NCBI RefSeq assembly: GCF_900172375.1
Contig: NZ_FWFS01000011.1
Span: 1 to 64,000 of the forward strand
Length of the DNA stretch: 64,000 bases
From: Aquimixticola soesokkakensis
GTDB taxonomy: Bacteria; Pseudomonadota; Alphaproteobacteria; Rhodobacterales; Rhodobacteraceae
Direction: 5' to 3'
The notes below the pieces were generated by a model. It worked only from the letters and a program-made list of their open reading frames with translations, ran no database searches and was not told the origin of the DNA. Below are positions 51,128 through 60,641 of this stretch, piece by piece. The position numbers and the translations under genes were made by a program. Each line of letters begins with the position of its first letter. The stretch's first letter is position 1.

Positions 51128-51480
51128 AACGTTGCTCCCTCAAATGCACGGCGCAGCGCGCTAAACCCGCCCCGCCGCCGACAGCGCCCGCAAGCACCGC
51201 CTCTCCTGATCCCGAGAGAAAGACGCCCGCGGCGTCCGTCTCCTCCCCTGTTGCGCCCCTGTGGTCTCCTCCCCAGCGGCGCAGGATGAGGACAGGGCAA
51301 CCGCCCGACTCCTCACCGCGTCTTGCCCTCACCGTAAGTGAAAAAAATATCTTTGTCTGCAAAAAAATTCACACGGCGGAAATTCTTTGTGCTAGAACCA
51401 ATCCCAACAGATCGGACCAGCGCTGGAGGAGCGCCGCTTTGATCCGCCCTCATACCGGGGCGCAAAAGGGAGGACACCGC
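51128..51480. promoter_or_regulatory. Divergent control region of the erythritol transporter and eryABCD operons
   Basis: This 353-base spacer has no gene. Most of it is GC-rich, but about 51338-51395 is AT-rich. GTGAA at 51338-51342 and TTCAC at 51368-51372 are inverted around A-runs (AAAAAAATATC and AAAAAAATTC), and TCTTTGT occurs twice nearby. This is the best candidate for the EryD (SorC-family) operator controlling both directions. The promoter boxes remain unassigned. Confidence 0.5.
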
Positions 51481-53097
51481 ATGGGCAGGCCCTGCGACAT
51501 CATTATCGGCATTGACGCCGGCACCTCGGTGATCAAGGCCGTCGCCTTTGATCTGCAGGGCACGCAACTGGCCAGCAGCGCCGTGCGCAACCGCTACCAG
51601 ATGGGCGATGCGGCCAGCGGCACCAACCGTGCCGCCACGCAGAACCTCGCCCAGACATGGGCCGATTGCGCCAGCGCGCTGCGCGGGCTTGGCGACAAGG
51701 TAGAAGGGCTGGCCGCGCGCTGCGTGGCCCTGTCGGTGACGGGCCAGGGCGATGGCACCTGGCTGATCGACGCGGCAGGCGAGGCGGTGGGCGATGCCTG
51801 GCTCTGGCTGGACGCAAGAGCGGCCCCCACGGTCGAAACCCTCAGCCAAAGCCCGCAGAACCGCGCGCGCTTCGAAGCGACAGGCACCGGATTGAACACC
51901 TGCCAGCAAGGCGCGCAGATGGCGCATATGGACCGCCACCACCGCGACCTGCTGGACCGCGCCACCACGGCCTTCCACTGCAAGGACTGGGTGTTTTTCA
52001 ACCTGACCGGCCTGCGCGCCACCGACCCTTCCGAGGCGTCGTTTACCTTTGGCGACTTTCGCACCCGCCAGTATAGCGACACGGTGATCGAGGCGCTCGG
52101 CCTTGCGCATCGCCGCGCGCTTTTGCCCGAAATCATCGACGGATCGCGGCGCACCGTGCCTCTGTGTCCGCGGGCCGCACTGGCCAGCGGGCTGCGCGCG
52201 GGCACGCCTGTGTCCCTTGGCTATGTGGATATGGTGATGACCGCCTTGGGCGCGGGCGTCCACACGGGGGATGCGGGCACGGCCTGTTCCACCGTGGGAT
52301 CAACCGGCGTTCACATGCGGGCGGTTCACGCCGATCAGGTCCACCTGAACGCCGCTGGCACCGGCTATGTCATCTGCCTGCCGGCGCCCGATCTGGTCAC
52401 CCAGGTTCAAACGAATATGGCCGCGACGCTCAATCTGGATTGGGCGCTGGAACTTGCCGCAACCCTGCTTGCGGAATTCGGCACCCAGGTCACCCACGCG
52501 CAAATGGTTGCCAGGATCGACGACTGGATGGCGCGCACCACTCCCGCGCAGCTGGTCTACCACCCCTATATTTCCAAAGCGGGCGAGCGCGGGCCGTTTA
52601 TCGACGCCGAGGCGCGCGCCAGCCTCATCGGCCTCTCCTCGGATCACGGCTTTGCCGAGCTGATCCGCGCGGTGATCGAGGGACTGGGCATGGCCGCGCG
52701 CGATTGCTACAGCGCGATGGGCGCCATGCCGCGCGAGCTGCGGCTCACCGGCGGGGCGGCGCGCTCGAACGCCCTGCGCGGCGTGCTGGCCGCAAGCCTG
52801 AACACCCCCGTGCGCGTGTCCCAACGCGCCGAAGCCGGTGCGGCAGGCTGCGCGATGATGGCCGCCGTGGCCATCGGCGCCTACGGCGACATGGACGCCT
52901 GCATCGCGCAATGGGTCACCCCCCTTCTGGGCGCGCCCGAAGCGCCCGATCCGACCCTGACCCGGCGCTATTCGCAACTTTTCGACAGCTACACGCGCAG
53001 CCGTGACGCTCTTGCCCCCCACTGGGGCGGGCTTGCGCAGCTGCGCGCCAACACCCGTCGCACCCGCGACGTCTTGCAAAAGGACATCCCCCAATGA
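51481..53097 (+). CDS. eryA: Erythritol kinase (FGGY family)
   Basis: This 538-residue carbohydrate kinase has the N-terminal phosphate motif IIGIDAGTSVIKAVAFD (about 8-24), VTGQGDGTWLID, DAWLWLDARA, the central GYVDMVMTALGAGVHTGDAGTACSTVGSTG, and the C-terminal adenosine motif LRLTGGAARSNALRGVLAASL. EryA phosphorylates erythritol to D-erythritol 1-phosphate. GGGAGG precedes the ATG. It leads the rightward eryABCD operon, whose gene order matches Brucella and rhizobia. Confidence 0.94.
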   Translation: MGRPCDIIIGIDAGTSVIKAVAFDLQGTQLASSAVRNRYQMGDAASGTNRAATQNLAQTWADCASALRGLGDKVEGLAARCVALSVTGQGDGTWLIDAAGEAVGDAWLWLDARAAPTVETLSQSPQNRARFEATGTGLNTCQQGAQMAHMDRHHRDLLDRATTAFHCKDWVFFNLTGLRATDPSEASFTFGDFRTRQYSDTVIEALGLAHRRALLPEIIDGSRRTVPLCPRAALASGLRAGTPVSLGYVDMVMTALGAGVHTGDAGTACSTVGSTGVHMRAVHADQVHLNAAGTGYVICLPAPDLVTQVQTNMAATLNLDWALELAATLLAEFGTQVTHAQMVARIDDWMARTTPAQLVYHPYISKAGERGPFIDAEARASLIGLSSDHGFAELIRAVIEGLGMAARDCYSAMGAMPRELRLTGGAARSNALRGVLAASLNTPVRVSQRAEAGAAGCAMMAAVAIGAYGDMDACIAQWVTPLLGAPEAPDPTLTRRYSQLFDSYTRSRDALAPHWGGLAQLRANTRRTRDVLQKDIPQ

Positions 53098-54605
53098 GCA
53101 CCCCCCAACAGGTCGATCTTTTTGTGATTGGTGGCGGCATCAACGGCGCCGGATTTACCCGCGACGCCGCCGGCCGCGGACTGTCGGTCGTTCTGTGCGA
53201 AAAGGACGACCTCGCCGAAGGCACCTCGTCGCGCTCGGGCAAACTCGTGCACGGCGGATTGCGCTATCTTGAATATTACGAATTCCGGCTGGTGCGCGAG
53301 GCGCTGATCGAACGCGAAGTGCTGATGAACGCCGCGCCCCATATCATCTGGCCGCTGCGCTTTGTGCTGCCCCACTCGCCGCAGGACCGCCCCGCGTGGC
53401 TGGTACGGCTGGGGCTGTTTCTCTACGACCACCTTGGGGGGCGCAAGAAATTGCCCGGCGCGCGGACGCTCAACCTGCGCCGCGACCCCGAAGGCGCGCC
53501 GATCCTCGATCACTACCCGCGCGGCTTTGAATATTCCGACTGCTGGGTCGATGACGCCCGCCTCGTGGTGCTGAACGCCCTGGACGCCGCCGAGCGGGGC
53601 GCCACCGTCCTGACCCGCTCCCCCGCCGTGTCCGCGCGCCGCGAAAACGGGATGTGGCACATCACCACCCAGGACAAAACCAGCGGCGAGACCCGCGATT
53701 TCACCGCCCGCCTGCTGGTCAATGCCGCAGGCCCCTGGGTCACGGATGTGCTCACCCGTGTGGCGGGGGCCAATTCCGCGCGCAATGTGCGGCTGGTCAA
53801 GGGCTCGCATATCATCACCCGCAAATTCTGGGAGGGGCCGCACAGCTACCTCGTGCAAAACACCGACAAGCGGGTGATTTTCATCAATGCCTATGAGGGC
53901 GACAAGGCGCTGATCGGCACCACCGATATCGCCTATGAAGGCCGCGCCGAAGATGTGTCCTGCGATCCGGCGGAAATCGACTATCTGCTGGGGGCGGTGA
54001 ACCGCTATTTCAAGGAAAAGCTGACCCCCGAGGATGTCATCGAAACCTTCTCCGGTGTGCGCCCGCTGTTCGACGACGGGCAGGGCAACCCCTCTGCCGT
54101 AACGCGCGACTATGTGTTTGATCTCGACGACACGGGCGGCGCGCCCCTGCTCAACATCTTTGGCGGTAAAATCACCACCTACCGCGAACTGGCCGAACGC
54201 GGGATGCATAAAATCGCCCATGTTTTCCCGGCCCTCAAGCCCGACTGGACCGCCACAGCCCCCCTGCCCGGCGGTGACATGGAAAACGCCGACTACGATC
54301 TGTTTCGCAACAAGCTGAAAACCGACTACCCGTGGATGCCGCGCGAATTGCGCGAATATTACGGACGCCGCTATGGCACCCGCACCGCGCGGATTGTGGG
54401 AGAGGCGCGCACGATCAGCGGCCTTGGCCGGCATTTCGGCGCGCATCTCTACGAGGCCGAAGTGCGCTACCTCGTGGCGCATGAATGGGCCCGGACCGCC
54501 CAGGATGTGATCTGGCGGCGCACCAAGAACCGTCTGGATATGTCCGAGGCGCAAATCGCCGCCTTCACCACATGGTTCGACACCAGTTTCGCCAAGGAGG
54601 CCTGA
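53094..54605 (+). CDS. eryB: D-erythritol 1-phosphate dehydrogenase (GlpD family)
   Basis: This 503-residue FAD enzyme of the glycerol-3-phosphate dehydrogenase family has the dinucleotide motif DLFVIGGGINGAGFTRDAAGRG (8-29), EGTSSRSGKLVHGGLRYLEYYEFRLVREAL, LVNAAGPWVTDVL, DKRVIFINAYEGDKALIGTTD and NIFGGKITTYRELAE. EryB oxidises D-erythritol 1-phosphate to D-erythrulose 1-phosphate. It overlaps the kinase gene by four bases (ATGA). Confidence 0.94.
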   Translation: MSTPQQVDLFVIGGGINGAGFTRDAAGRGLSVVLCEKDDLAEGTSSRSGKLVHGGLRYLEYYEFRLVREALIEREVLMNAAPHIIWPLRFVLPHSPQDRPAWLVRLGLFLYDHLGGRKKLPGARTLNLRRDPEGAPILDHYPRGFEYSDCWVDDARLVVLNALDAAERGATVLTRSPAVSARRENGMWHITTQDKTSGETRDFTARLLVNAAGPWVTDVLTRVAGANSARNVRLVKGSHIITRKFWEGPHSYLVQNTDKRVIFINAYEGDKALIGTTDIAYEGRAEDVSCDPAEIDYLLGAVNRYFKEKLTPEDVIETFSGVRPLFDDGQGNPSAVTRDYVFDLDDTGGAPLLNIFGGKITTYRELAERGMHKIAHVFPALKPDWTATAPLPGGDMENADYDLFRNKLKTDYPWMPRELREYYGRRYGTRTARIVGEARTISGLGRHFGAHLYEAEVRYLVAHEWARTAQDVIWRRTKNRLDMSEAQIAAFTTWFDTSFAKEA

Positions 54606-54606
54606 C

Positions 54607-55539
54607 ATGGCGCTCACCCTTTCGCTCAACACCAATCCGCTGGTCAACCGCTTTGCCGAGCCTGCCGATCTGATCGACACCACCGCGCGCGACCTGCGCA
54701 TCCGCGATCTGCAACTCACCCATGAATTCATCAACCCCGGCTGGCCCGCGCCGCTGATCCGCCGCCTCACCCGCGACATGGACCGCGCCTGCGCGCGCAC
54801 CGGCGTGCGGGTGACCTCGGGCATGACGGGCCCCTACGGGCGGCTCAACCATTTCGGTCACCCCGACCCCGATGTGCGGCGCTACTACGTCGACTGGTTC
54901 AAAACCTTTGCCGATATCATCGCCGATCTGGGCGGCACTTCGGTGGGCACCCAGTTTGCGATCTTCACCTACCGCGATTTCGATGACGCCGCGCGGCGCG
55001 AAGAGCTGATCAAGATCGCGATCGAGTGCTGGGCCGAGGTCGCAGAACACGCCAAAGCCGCCGGCCTGTCCTATGTATTCTGGGAACCCATGTCGGTGGG
55101 GCGCGAATTCGGCGAAACGATTCCCGCCGCTCTGGCCCTGCAAAAACGCCTCACGCAGGCGCGGATGGCCGTGCCGATGTGGATGATGGCCGATATCGAC
55201 CACGGCGATGTGACCTCGCCCGATCCAAATGACACCGACCCCTACGCCTGGGCGCGCGCGGTGCCGCCTGTGTCGCCGATCATCCACATCAAACAATCGA
55301 TGACGGATAAATCGGGCCACCGCCCCTTCACCGAGGCCTTCAATGCCAAGGGCGCGATCCAGCCCGATCCGCTGCTGGCGGCCTTCGCCAAAGGCGGCGC
55401 GCGCGACAATGAAATCTGCCTCGAACTGTCCTTCAAGGAACGCGAGCCCAACGACCGTCAGGTCATCGCCGACATCGCGCAAAGTATCGCCTTTTGGGCG
55501 CCCCATATCGACAGCGGTGCGCAGGACCTGCGCATATAA
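54607..55539 (+). CDS. eryC: D-erythrulose 1-phosphate 3-epimerase (EryC, xylose-isomerase-like barrel)
   Basis: This 310-residue TIM barrel belongs to the AP-endonuclease-2/xylose-isomerase-like superfamily. It contains RDLRIRDLQLTHEFINP, GVRVTSGMTGPYGRLNHFGHPD, LSYVFWEPMSVGREFGET, MWMMADIDHGDVTSPD, IHIKQSM and ICLELSFKERE, with Glu, Asp, His and Glu at the metal positions. In Brucella EryC epimerises D- to L-erythrulose 1-phosphate before EryH acts. AAGGAGG lies before the start, and the gene follows eryB by one base. Confidence 0.92.
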   Translation: MALTLSLNTNPLVNRFAEPADLIDTTARDLRIRDLQLTHEFINPGWPAPLIRRLTRDMDRACARTGVRVTSGMTGPYGRLNHFGHPDPDVRRYYVDWFKTFADIIADLGGTSVGTQFAIFTYRDFDDAARREELIKIAIECWAEVAEHAKAAGLSYVFWEPMSVGREFGETIPAALALQKRLTQARMAVPMWMMADIDHGDVTSPDPNDTDPYAWARAVPPVSPIIHIKQSMTDKSGHRPFTEAFNAKGAIQPDPLLAAFAKGGARDNEICLELSFKEREPNDRQVIADIAQSIAFWAPHIDSGAQDLRI

Positions 55540-55603
55540 GCCTGCCTCTTGACGCCATCAGACCCAAAGCCGCATAAGGATTAACGCCCGTAAAGGAACC
55601 CGC

Positions 55604-56560
55604 ATGGCCCGCGACCGCACCAGCCCCGATAGCGACTACTCCCTCGCCATCCGCGCGGCCTGGCTGCATTATGTCGGCGGGCTGACGCAGGCCAAAGTCG
55701 CCAAAAAGCTTGGCGTTCCCTCCCTCAAGGCGCATCGTTTGATCGCGCGCGCAGTGGCAGAGGGCGCGGTCAAAGTATCCATCGACAGCGACATCACCGA
55801 GTGTATCGAACTTGAAGACCGCCTCAGCACCGCCTTTGGCCTCGACACCTGCGAAATTGCCCCCGATCTGGGCGAAGAGGGCGTGCCCTTCAAAACCCTC
55901 GCCCTCGCGGGGGCCGAGCGGCTGAAACGCTGGCTCGACACGGGCAACCATCCGGTGATCGGCATCGGCCACGGGCGCACGCTCGCAGCCGCCGTGCGCG
56001 CCATGCCGCGCCACGAAACCACCGGCCTCAGCTTTGTGTCGCTGCTGGGCGGGCTGACGCGCAATTTCGCCGCCAACCCGCACGACGTGATGCATCTTCT
56101 GGCCGAAAAAACCGGCGCGCGCGCCTATGTCATGCCGGTGCCCTTTTTCGCCAATACCACGCAGGACCGCCACGTTCTGCTGTCCCAGAACGGCGTCAAG
56201 GATGTGTTCGAGATCGCCCAGAATGCCACCCTCAAAGTGGTCGGCATCGGCACGGTGGACGCCCATACCCAACTGGTGACCAGCGGCATGATCGAGCAAT
56301 CGGAAATCACCCAGATCAGCGAAGCTGGCGGCGTGGGCGAAATGCTGGGCTATTTTTTCGACGACGCCGGCAACCGCCTCGAAACCCCGCTGACCGAGCG
56401 CACGCTGGCCGTGTCGCTGGATGCGGGCAAGACCGAACGCATCGTGGCGCTCGCCGGCGGCCCTGCCAAGGTCCCCGCCCTGCGCGCCGTCCTGAAATCG
56501 GGTTGGCTGTCGGGGCTGATCACCGACGAGGCCACGGCACGCGCCCTGCTTGCGGACTGA
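55604..56560 (+). CDS. eryD: Erythritol regulator EryD (SorC family)
   Basis: This 318-residue SorC/DeoR-type regulator has an N-terminal helix-turn-helix (IRAAWLHYVGGLTQAKVAKKLGVPSLKAHRLIARAVAEG, about 13-52). The sugar-binding domain has VIGIGHGRTLAAAV, LGGLTRNFAANPHDV, KVVGIGTVD, GAVGEMLG-like GGVGEMLGYFFDDAGN and RIVALAGGPAKVPALRAVLKSGWLSGLITDEATARALL. EryD represses the ery genes and is relieved by erythritol. It ends the eryABCD operon; AAAGGAA precedes the start. Confidence 0.93.
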   Translation: MARDRTSPDSDYSLAIRAAWLHYVGGLTQAKVAKKLGVPSLKAHRLIARAVAEGAVKVSIDSDITECIELEDRLSTAFGLDTCEIAPDLGEEGVPFKTLALAGAERLKRWLDTGNHPVIGIGHGRTLAAAVRAMPRHETTGLSFVSLLGGLTRNFAANPHDVMHLLAEKTGARAYVMPVPFFANTTQDRHVLLSQNGVKDVFEIAQNATLKVVGIGTVDAHTQLVTSGMIEQSEITQISEAGGVGEMLGYFFDDAGNRLETPLTERTLAVSLDAGKTERIVALAGGPAKVPALRAVLKSGWLSGLITDEATARALLAD

Positions 56561-56640
56561 AACCTTGTGAAGCTGTCGTTCAGACGCCTCAAAGCCCAGC
56601 TTCCCAAAGACAGCGGCGCAGGCGCGTGGTATCAGACCCC

Positions 56641-57639
56641 ATGGTCAATGATTTCAACCTCAACGCAATGAACTATTTCGAGGCGGTCGCCCGCCTTGGC
56701 GGCGTCACCAAAGCCGCCGAGGAACTGCGCGTCTCGCCCTCCGCCGTCAGCCAGCAGATCCGCCAGCTCGAACAGCAATTCGGGGTGCGCCTGTTTCGCC
56801 GTGAAAAACGCCGCCTCTTGCTGACGCTCGATGGCGAGCGCCTGTTCCAGACCACCACGCAGGCGTTCCGCATGATGCGCGATGTGCGCTCGGCCATCCA
56901 GCGCCAGCGCGAGAACCGCCATTTCAACATCCGCGTCTCGCCGTCTTTTGCGGTGCGCTGGCTGGGACCGCGGGTCAAAGCCTTTCTCGACCATTGCCCC
57001 GACTGGGATCTGCGCATCGACGCCGCGCCGAATTTTTCCGACTTCGAAACCGAGGTTGTCGATCTCGATCTGCGCTATGGCGAGGGGCAGTGGTCCGGCC
57101 TTCACACCGAATGCATGGTGCATGATGTGGTGCTGCCGATGTGTTCGCCCGACTATCTTGCCACCCTGCGCGCCGCCTCAAACGATCCCATCGGGCAGTT
57201 GCGCGCCGCGCGGCTGATCGATTCCGTCAAAACCCACTACCGCTGGGATTTCTGGCTCGCGCAGCGCGGGGTGATGGGCGAACGCATGATCTATCCGCTG
57301 CGCTTTGACCGCTCCTCGATGGCGCTGCAACTGGCGGTGGATGGCGGCGGTGTGGTGCTGGAAAGCTCGACCTTGGCGCTCAATGAACTGGAAAGCGGCG
57401 CGCTTGTGCCCCTCTCGACCGCCTTCGAGGCGATCCGCTTTCCCGCCTATTGGATCGCTTGCCCGGCGCGCCACACCAACCGGCGGATCGTGCGGATTTT
57501 CTCGGACTGGATGCGCAGCGAAGGCCGCCTGCACGATGCACGCGCCGCCGCGCTGATCACCCGCCTTGGCTGTCGCATCCGCGATGAAACCGGTCCTCAA
57601 GTCCCCGGCGCGCAGTTCATCGGCCCTCTGCCCGAATAG
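56641..57639 (+). CDS. LysR-family transcriptional regulator (GcvA-like)
   Basis: This 332-residue LysR protein has a helix-turn-helix at about 9-40 (NYFEAVARLGGVTKAAEELRVSPSAVSQQIRQLEQQFGVRLF) and a co-inducer domain with FNIRVSPSFAVRWLGPRVKAFL, DLDLRYGEGQWSG and RRFDRSSMALQLAVDGGGVVLESS-like segments. This is the GcvA/AmpR branch. The start at 56641 is by homology; no ribosome-binding site is clear. It lies 80 bases after eryD and converges on the second TRAP operon, which it may or may not control. Confidence 0.9.
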   Translation: MVNDFNLNAMNYFEAVARLGGVTKAAEELRVSPSAVSQQIRQLEQQFGVRLFRREKRRLLLTLDGERLFQTTTQAFRMMRDVRSAIQRQRENRHFNIRVSPSFAVRWLGPRVKAFLDHCPDWDLRIDAAPNFSDFETEVVDLDLRYGEGQWSGLHTECMVHDVVLPMCSPDYLATLRAASNDPIGQLRAARLIDSVKTHYRWDFWLAQRGVMGERMIYPLRFDRSSMALQLAVDGGGVVLESSTLALNELESGALVPLSTAFEAIRFPAYWIACPARHTNRRIVRIFSDWMRSEGRLHDARAAALITRLGCRIRDETGPQVPGAQFIGPLPE

Positions 57640-57669
57640 ACCCTAACCCAGCGGTTAGAGCCACATCGC

Positions 57670-57700
57670 AAAGCCCCCCGCACAGGATGCAGGGGGCTTT
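57670..57700. terminator. Bidirectional terminator between the LysR gene and dctM
   Basis: AAAGCCCCC (57670-57678) pairs with GGGGGCTTT (57692-57700) around a 13-base loop. The plus strand continues TTCGCTTT; the minus strand has only three T. It lies six bases from the dctM stop and 30 from the LysR stop, so it can serve both convergent genes. Confidence 0.8.
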
Positions 57701-57705
57701 TCGCT

Positions 57706-58962
57706 TTAGTAGATCGTCAGGAACGGCACGAAGGAGATCAGCAACAACACCGCCACCGCCATGAGGTAAAAGGGCACCAGCGCCTTGACCACCGCGCCTA
57801 TTCGCGCCTCGGCAATCGCCGCCGAGATGAACAGCGTTGTGCCAACAGGTGGCGTGTAAAGCCCCACGGCCAGGTTCACGACCATCATCAGCCCGAGCTG
57901 CACAAGGTCCAGACCGATCGCCTGCGCGATGGTGACAAACAGCGGCCCCAGCAGCAGCACCGCTGCGGGAAGGTCCAGAAATGTGCCCACGATCAACATG
58001 ATCACATTCATCGCCAGAATGACCATCCACGGCTCGCTGAACACGCCCGTCACCCACATCGCCATCATCTGCGGCGTGCGCTCGGCGGTCAGCATCCACT
58101 GGATGGCCGAGGAGGCCATGATGATCAACATCACCGCGCCGGTCATCGTGCCGGTTTCCACCATGGCTTTCCAGATCGTCTTGCGGTCCAGATCCCGGTA
58201 GATCACCCCCGACACCAGCAAGGCATAGGCCACCGCCATGACCGAGACTTCGGTCGGGGTCGCGATGCCAAAGCGCAGCGTGCCGATGACGAAAATCGGC
58301 ATGACCAGCGCGGGCAGCGCATGGACCAGTTCTTTGCGATAGGCGCGAAACCCACCGGGCATCGGCGCCGTCGGCAAGCCGAGGCGTTTGGCGACGAACC
58401 ACACGCAGCTGAACATGCCAAGGCCGAGCATCACACCGGGCAAAATCCCCGCCACGAAGAGGTCGATGATCGAGGTATTGGACACCAACCCGTATAAAAT
58501 CAGCGGGATCGAGGGCGGGATCAGCACCGACACGGTCGAGGAGGAGGCATTGACCGCCGCCGCAAAGCCGCGCGGATAGCCCTCTTTGACCTGCACGGGG
58601 ATCAGCGCGTTGCCAAGTGCGGAGGCATCGGCAACCGCCGAACCGGACACGCCGCCAAACATCACCGACCCGATGATCGACACCTGCGCCAGCCCGCCTT
58701 TGAAGCGGCCCACAAACAGCTTGGCGATATTGACCAGATGTTTACCGAAAGTGCCCGACATCATCAGACTGCCGGCCAGAATGAAAAACGGGATCGCGAG
58801 CATGGGAAAGCTTTGGGTGGGCGAATAGAGCCGCTGGGCAATCACCGCCATCGGCTTGTCGTTTGCCCAAAGGGCAACACCCGTGGCCCCGATCATCGCC
58901 TGCCCCACGGGCACCGAGATCACGAGGAAAACGGGGAACAACCAGATAAGAAGTTTGACCAT
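57706..58962 (-). CDS. dctM: TRAP transporter large permease (DctM family), second system
   Basis: This 418-residue, 12-segment permease has LAIPFFILAGSLM near 55, MFGGVSGSAVADASALGNALIP near 95, IPPSIPLILYGLVSN and LGLYTPPVGTTLF-like VGLYTPPVGTTLFISAAIAE near 365. The start at 58962 gives the normal N-terminus. It ends a leftward operon with dctP, dctQ, an SDR gene and a split transketolase, so the cargo is probably a sugar acid or keto-sugar acid rather than a dicarboxylate (inference). Confidence 0.92.
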   Translation of the reverse strand: MVKLLIWLFPVFLVISVPVGQAMIGATGVALWANDKPMAVIAQRLYSPTQSFPMLAIPFFILAGSLMMSGTFGKHLVNIAKLFVGRFKGGLAQVSIIGSVMFGGVSGSAVADASALGNALIPVQVKEGYPRGFAAAVNASSSTVSVLIPPSIPLILYGLVSNTSIIDLFVAGILPGVMLGLGMFSCVWFVAKRLGLPTAPMPGGFRAYRKELVHALPALVMPIFVIGTLRFGIATPTEVSVMAVAYALLVSGVIYRDLDRKTIWKAMVETGTMTGAVMLIIMASSAIQWMLTAERTPQMMAMWVTGVFSEPWMVILAMNVIMLIVGTFLDLPAAVLLLGPLFVTIAQAIGLDLVQLGLMMVVNLAVGLYTPPVGTTLFISAAIAEARIGAVVKALVPFYLMAVAVLLLISFVPFLTIY

Positions 58963-58972
58963 CTGTGCGCTC

Positions 58973-59536
58973 CTAGCTGAAACTGGTTTGGGTCGGATCG
59001 ACCATGGGATCTTCGTAGGCAAACGCACCGCGCAGCGCGGCCAACCCTGCGTTCAGCGCCATCGCGCCAAAGGTGTAGTACAGGCTGAGGTAGCCCCAAT
59101 ATTGCGTCACGGGAATGCCCGACAGCCGCTGGAATTTCGCGGCGTTGATGATCGGCCCGCTGGTGCGCAGCACACCAATCGCAATGGCGCAGATCAGCAC
59201 ACAGACCAGCACCCAAAGCGCGCGGCGCAGGCTGGGCGGCAGGATGTCGACCAGCACCGTCACGCTGATATGGCGCGATTTGACCGAGGCCACGACAACG
59301 CCGCCTGCGACCAGCCACGGGAACAGGATCGCGTGGATTTCATAGGCCCAGGCCATGCCCTCGCCAAACACATAGCGCAGCACGACATTGGCCAAAAGCG
59401 CGGCAAAGGCCGCCGTCAGGGTCACGCCGATGATCAGCGCGCCGGAGGTTTCCAGCACACGGTCCACCGCGCCGCTGACGCGCAAAAGAAGGCGGCCAAA
59501 GCCGCCTCCTTCGCTCATGGATGGCTTGGCCGTCAC
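58973..59536 (-). CDS. dctQ: TRAP transporter small permease (DctQ family), second system
   Basis: This 187-residue protein has four membrane segments and the DctQ pattern (ALLANVVLRYVFGEGMAWAYEIHAILFPWLVAGGVVVASVKSRHISV). The start is GTG at 59536, overlapping the dctP stop as GTGA, with GAGG upstream; an internal ATG six codons later is the alternative. It bridges the binding protein and the large permease. Confidence 0.88.
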   Translation of the reverse strand: MTAKPSMSEGGGFGRLLLRVSGAVDRVLETSGALIIGVTLTAAFAALLANVVLRYVFGEGMAWAYEIHAILFPWLVAGGVVVASVKSRHISVTVLVDILPPSLRRALWVLVCVLICAIAIGVLRTSGPIINAAKFQRLSGIPVTQYWGYLSLYYTFGAMALNAGLAALRGAFAYEDPMVDPTQTSFS

Positions 59537-60504
59537 TGCGTGGCCTCACGCAGGGTGGCGATCAGATCCCCGAACTGGCCTTCGTATTTTTCATAAACCG
59601 GTGCGGTGGCGTCGATAAAGGCCTGACGATCCTCGACTTCGGCAAAAATCGCGCCCTCGGCCGCCATGGTTTCGCGCAGCGCAGCGCCCTGCATCAACGA
59701 CTGGCCGCGCTGATACCAACCCGCGGACTTGGCCGCACCCTGGATACAGTCCTGCGTGGCCTCATCCAGACCCGACCACCACACCATCGACGCCAGAACC
59801 GGCGTCGATTCATATTTGTGGCCGGTGAGCGTGATGTAGGGGGTGATTTCATGCAGTTTGGCCGAATAGATATTGGTCAGCGGATTTTCCTGACCGGCAA
59901 ACACACCCGATTGCAAAGCGGTGGGCAGTTCGGACCATGCCAGCGGCGCAGGCGAGGCCCCCAGAGCTTCGAAAGTGGCAATCGTCACCTCGTCGGACGG
60001 CGTGCGGATCTGCATGCCTTCCAGATCGGCAGGGGTCGGCACGTTCTTGTCGACGTGGCTGACGTGGCGGATGCCGTTGTCCCAGAACGTCAGCACCTTC
60101 AGGCCCGCCATCTGCGCCTTTTCGTCGATCATGTCGCCGACTTCGCCGTCAACCACCGACCACACCGCGGGCAGATCGGCAAAGAGGAACGGCAGGCCAA
60201 GCATCCCGACTTCGGGCACGATTTGCGCCAGCGGCCCCTGGCTGTTGGCGGTGATCTGGATCACGCCCGCCGAGGTCGAGGTCAGCATTTCAACGTCATT
60301 GCCCAGCGTCGCGGAGGCGGCCACGTTCACGGTCGTCTCGCCAGCGGTGCAGGCCGGCACAAGGGCCGCAAACATCTGCGCGGCGTCATAGCGCGGATTG
60401 CCCGGGTTCGCGCCATGGGCAAAAATGATTTCATCGGCAAAGGCGGGGGTGGCCGTGGCCAAAAGCGTCGCGCCCAACAGAACAGATTTGATCGGATTTT
60501 TCAT
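59533..60504 (-). CDS. dctP: TRAP transporter substrate-binding protein (DctP family), second system
   Basis: This 323-residue precursor has a signal peptide of about 23 residues (SVLLGATLLATATPAFA). The receptor has NPRYDAAQMFAALV, DLEGMQIRTPSDEVTIATFEALGASPAPLAWSELPTALQSGVFAGQENPLTNI and YLTLTGHKYESTPVL-like YITLTGHKYE; the arginine in MQIRTP binds the ligand carboxylate. AGGGAGAAGACA precedes the ATG, and the same leader occurs before the SDR gene. The start at 60504 was chosen over a 62-codon upstream extension rich in Arg. Confidence 0.92.
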   Translation of the reverse strand: MKNPIKSVLLGATLLATATPAFADEIIFAHGANPGNPRYDAAQMFAALVPACTAGETTVNVAASATLGNDVEMLTSTSAGVIQITANSQGPLAQIVPEVGMLGLPFLFADLPAVWSVVDGEVGDMIDEKAQMAGLKVLTFWDNGIRHVSHVDKNVPTPADLEGMQIRTPSDEVTIATFEALGASPAPLAWSELPTALQSGVFAGQENPLTNIYSAKLHEITPYITLTGHKYESTPVLASMVWWSGLDEATQDCIQGAAKSAGWYQRGQSLMQGAALRETMAAEGAIFAEVEDRQAFIDATAPVYEKYEGQFGDLIATLREATQ

Positions 60505-60641
60505 TGTCTTCTCCCTAAATGAAAGCGGTCTCCTCGCCGCTTTTGCCGGATTGGTCCGACGGGTGCTGCCCCCGTATCTAAACGGGAAGAGCAGCGCGGG
60601 CCAGCCGCCGCACAGGCGAAAGCCAGCCAAAAACTTATGGC

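Noticed and set aside
52989-54824. A 611-codon minus-strand frame over eryB
   Set aside because: The plus-strand gene has the FAD motif and full GlpD family length; the antisense product shows no domain.
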